NCBI GenBank assembly: GCA_964628035.1
Contig: CAZVPI010000019.1
Coordinates: 1 to 32,776 of the forward strand
DNA: 32,776 bases
Source of the DNA: UBA2199 sp964628035
Lineage (GTDB): Bacteria; Acidobacteriota; Aminicenantia; UBA2199
Direction of reading: 5' to 3'
Under the pieces are notes generated by a model that did not search any database, was not told the origin of the DNA, and worked only from the letters and a program-made list of their open reading frames with translations. The position numbers and the translations under genes were made by a program. Below are positions 32,702 to 32,776 of the stretch, piece by piece. Positions within the stretch are counted from its first letter, which is position 1; the number at the start of each line of letters is the position of its first letter.

Positions 32702-32735
32702 CGCAGCGGCGATCTGTAGGACTGATAACGTAAAA

Positions 32736-32769
32736 TATTTTTCGCACATTTTAGAAGAGAGGTAGTCCT
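32736..32769 (-). repeat. Right-end copy of the inverted motif
   Basis: TATTTTTCGCAC (32736-32747), eleven bases, GAGGTAGTCCT (32759-32769): the reverse complement of the two blocks at 10-41. Bases after it would be the interior of the presumed mobile element, outside the window. Confidence 0.5.
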
Positions 32770-32776
32770 CCAAGTT

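Overview
The window is a GC-rich bacterial segment of 32.8 kb with 26 complete, confidently called protein genes, one possible small gene and one broken gene. No tRNA, rRNA or CRISPR array was seen. Short promoter boxes of the TTGnnn / TAnAAT type and Shine-Dalgarno starts show bacterial sigma-70-style expression. Envelope proteins with signal peptides and OmpA/DUF481-type domains indicate a diderm. A seven-gene Hdr-Flx operon indicates an anaerobe. These traits, with a secreted KNH-like domain protein and abundant intergenic repeats, suggest an uncultured Acidobacteriota/Aminicenantes-like lineage. That placement is an inference from gene content, not from a marker gene.

Layout, left to right. 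1-960: an insertion-sequence-like end, the 3' remnant of a response regulator, a doubtful small ORF, then a heptamer-repeat element. 957-8388: a small membrane protein, a clan GH-A glycosidase, a cyclase-family hydrolase, an OmpA-domain lipoprotein-like protein, a double zinc-ribbon protein, an outer-membrane protein and an N-anchored unknown. 8706-11374: clpS-clpA. 11546-14556: convergent APC and NSS transporters. 14634-17486: a membrane DUF1566 protein followed by endonuclease IV. 17676-21834: a KimA-like permease convergent with ktrA/ktrB, making a potassium-uptake island. 21893-28452: hdrC-hdrB-hdrA-flxD-flxC-flxB-flxA, genes tightly overlapped. 28550-32231: a secreted KNH-like protein, a DUF481 outer-membrane protein and a YgiQ-family radical SAM protein. 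32246-32776: a tandemly triplicated hairpin repeat and an inverted copy of the left-end motif.

How genes work together: HdrABC with FlxABCD is expected to couple NAD(P)H oxidation to reduction of a ferredoxin and a disulfide by flavin-based electron bifurcation. KtrAB and the KimA-like carrier would supply potassium. ClpS would deliver N-degron substrates to ClpA.

The most unusual signal is in the spacers. Many intergenic regions carry short tracts of degenerate tandem hexamers or heptamers, each locus family with a different unit (GACGTTA, GTGACGA, GGCGTAC, CGTGATT, GTGTTA and others). Several occur as inverted pairs bounding a structured core, and several touch or contain the stop codon of a gene. 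Separately, three genes have a -10 box 6-8 nt before the start codon, which implies leaderless mRNAs.
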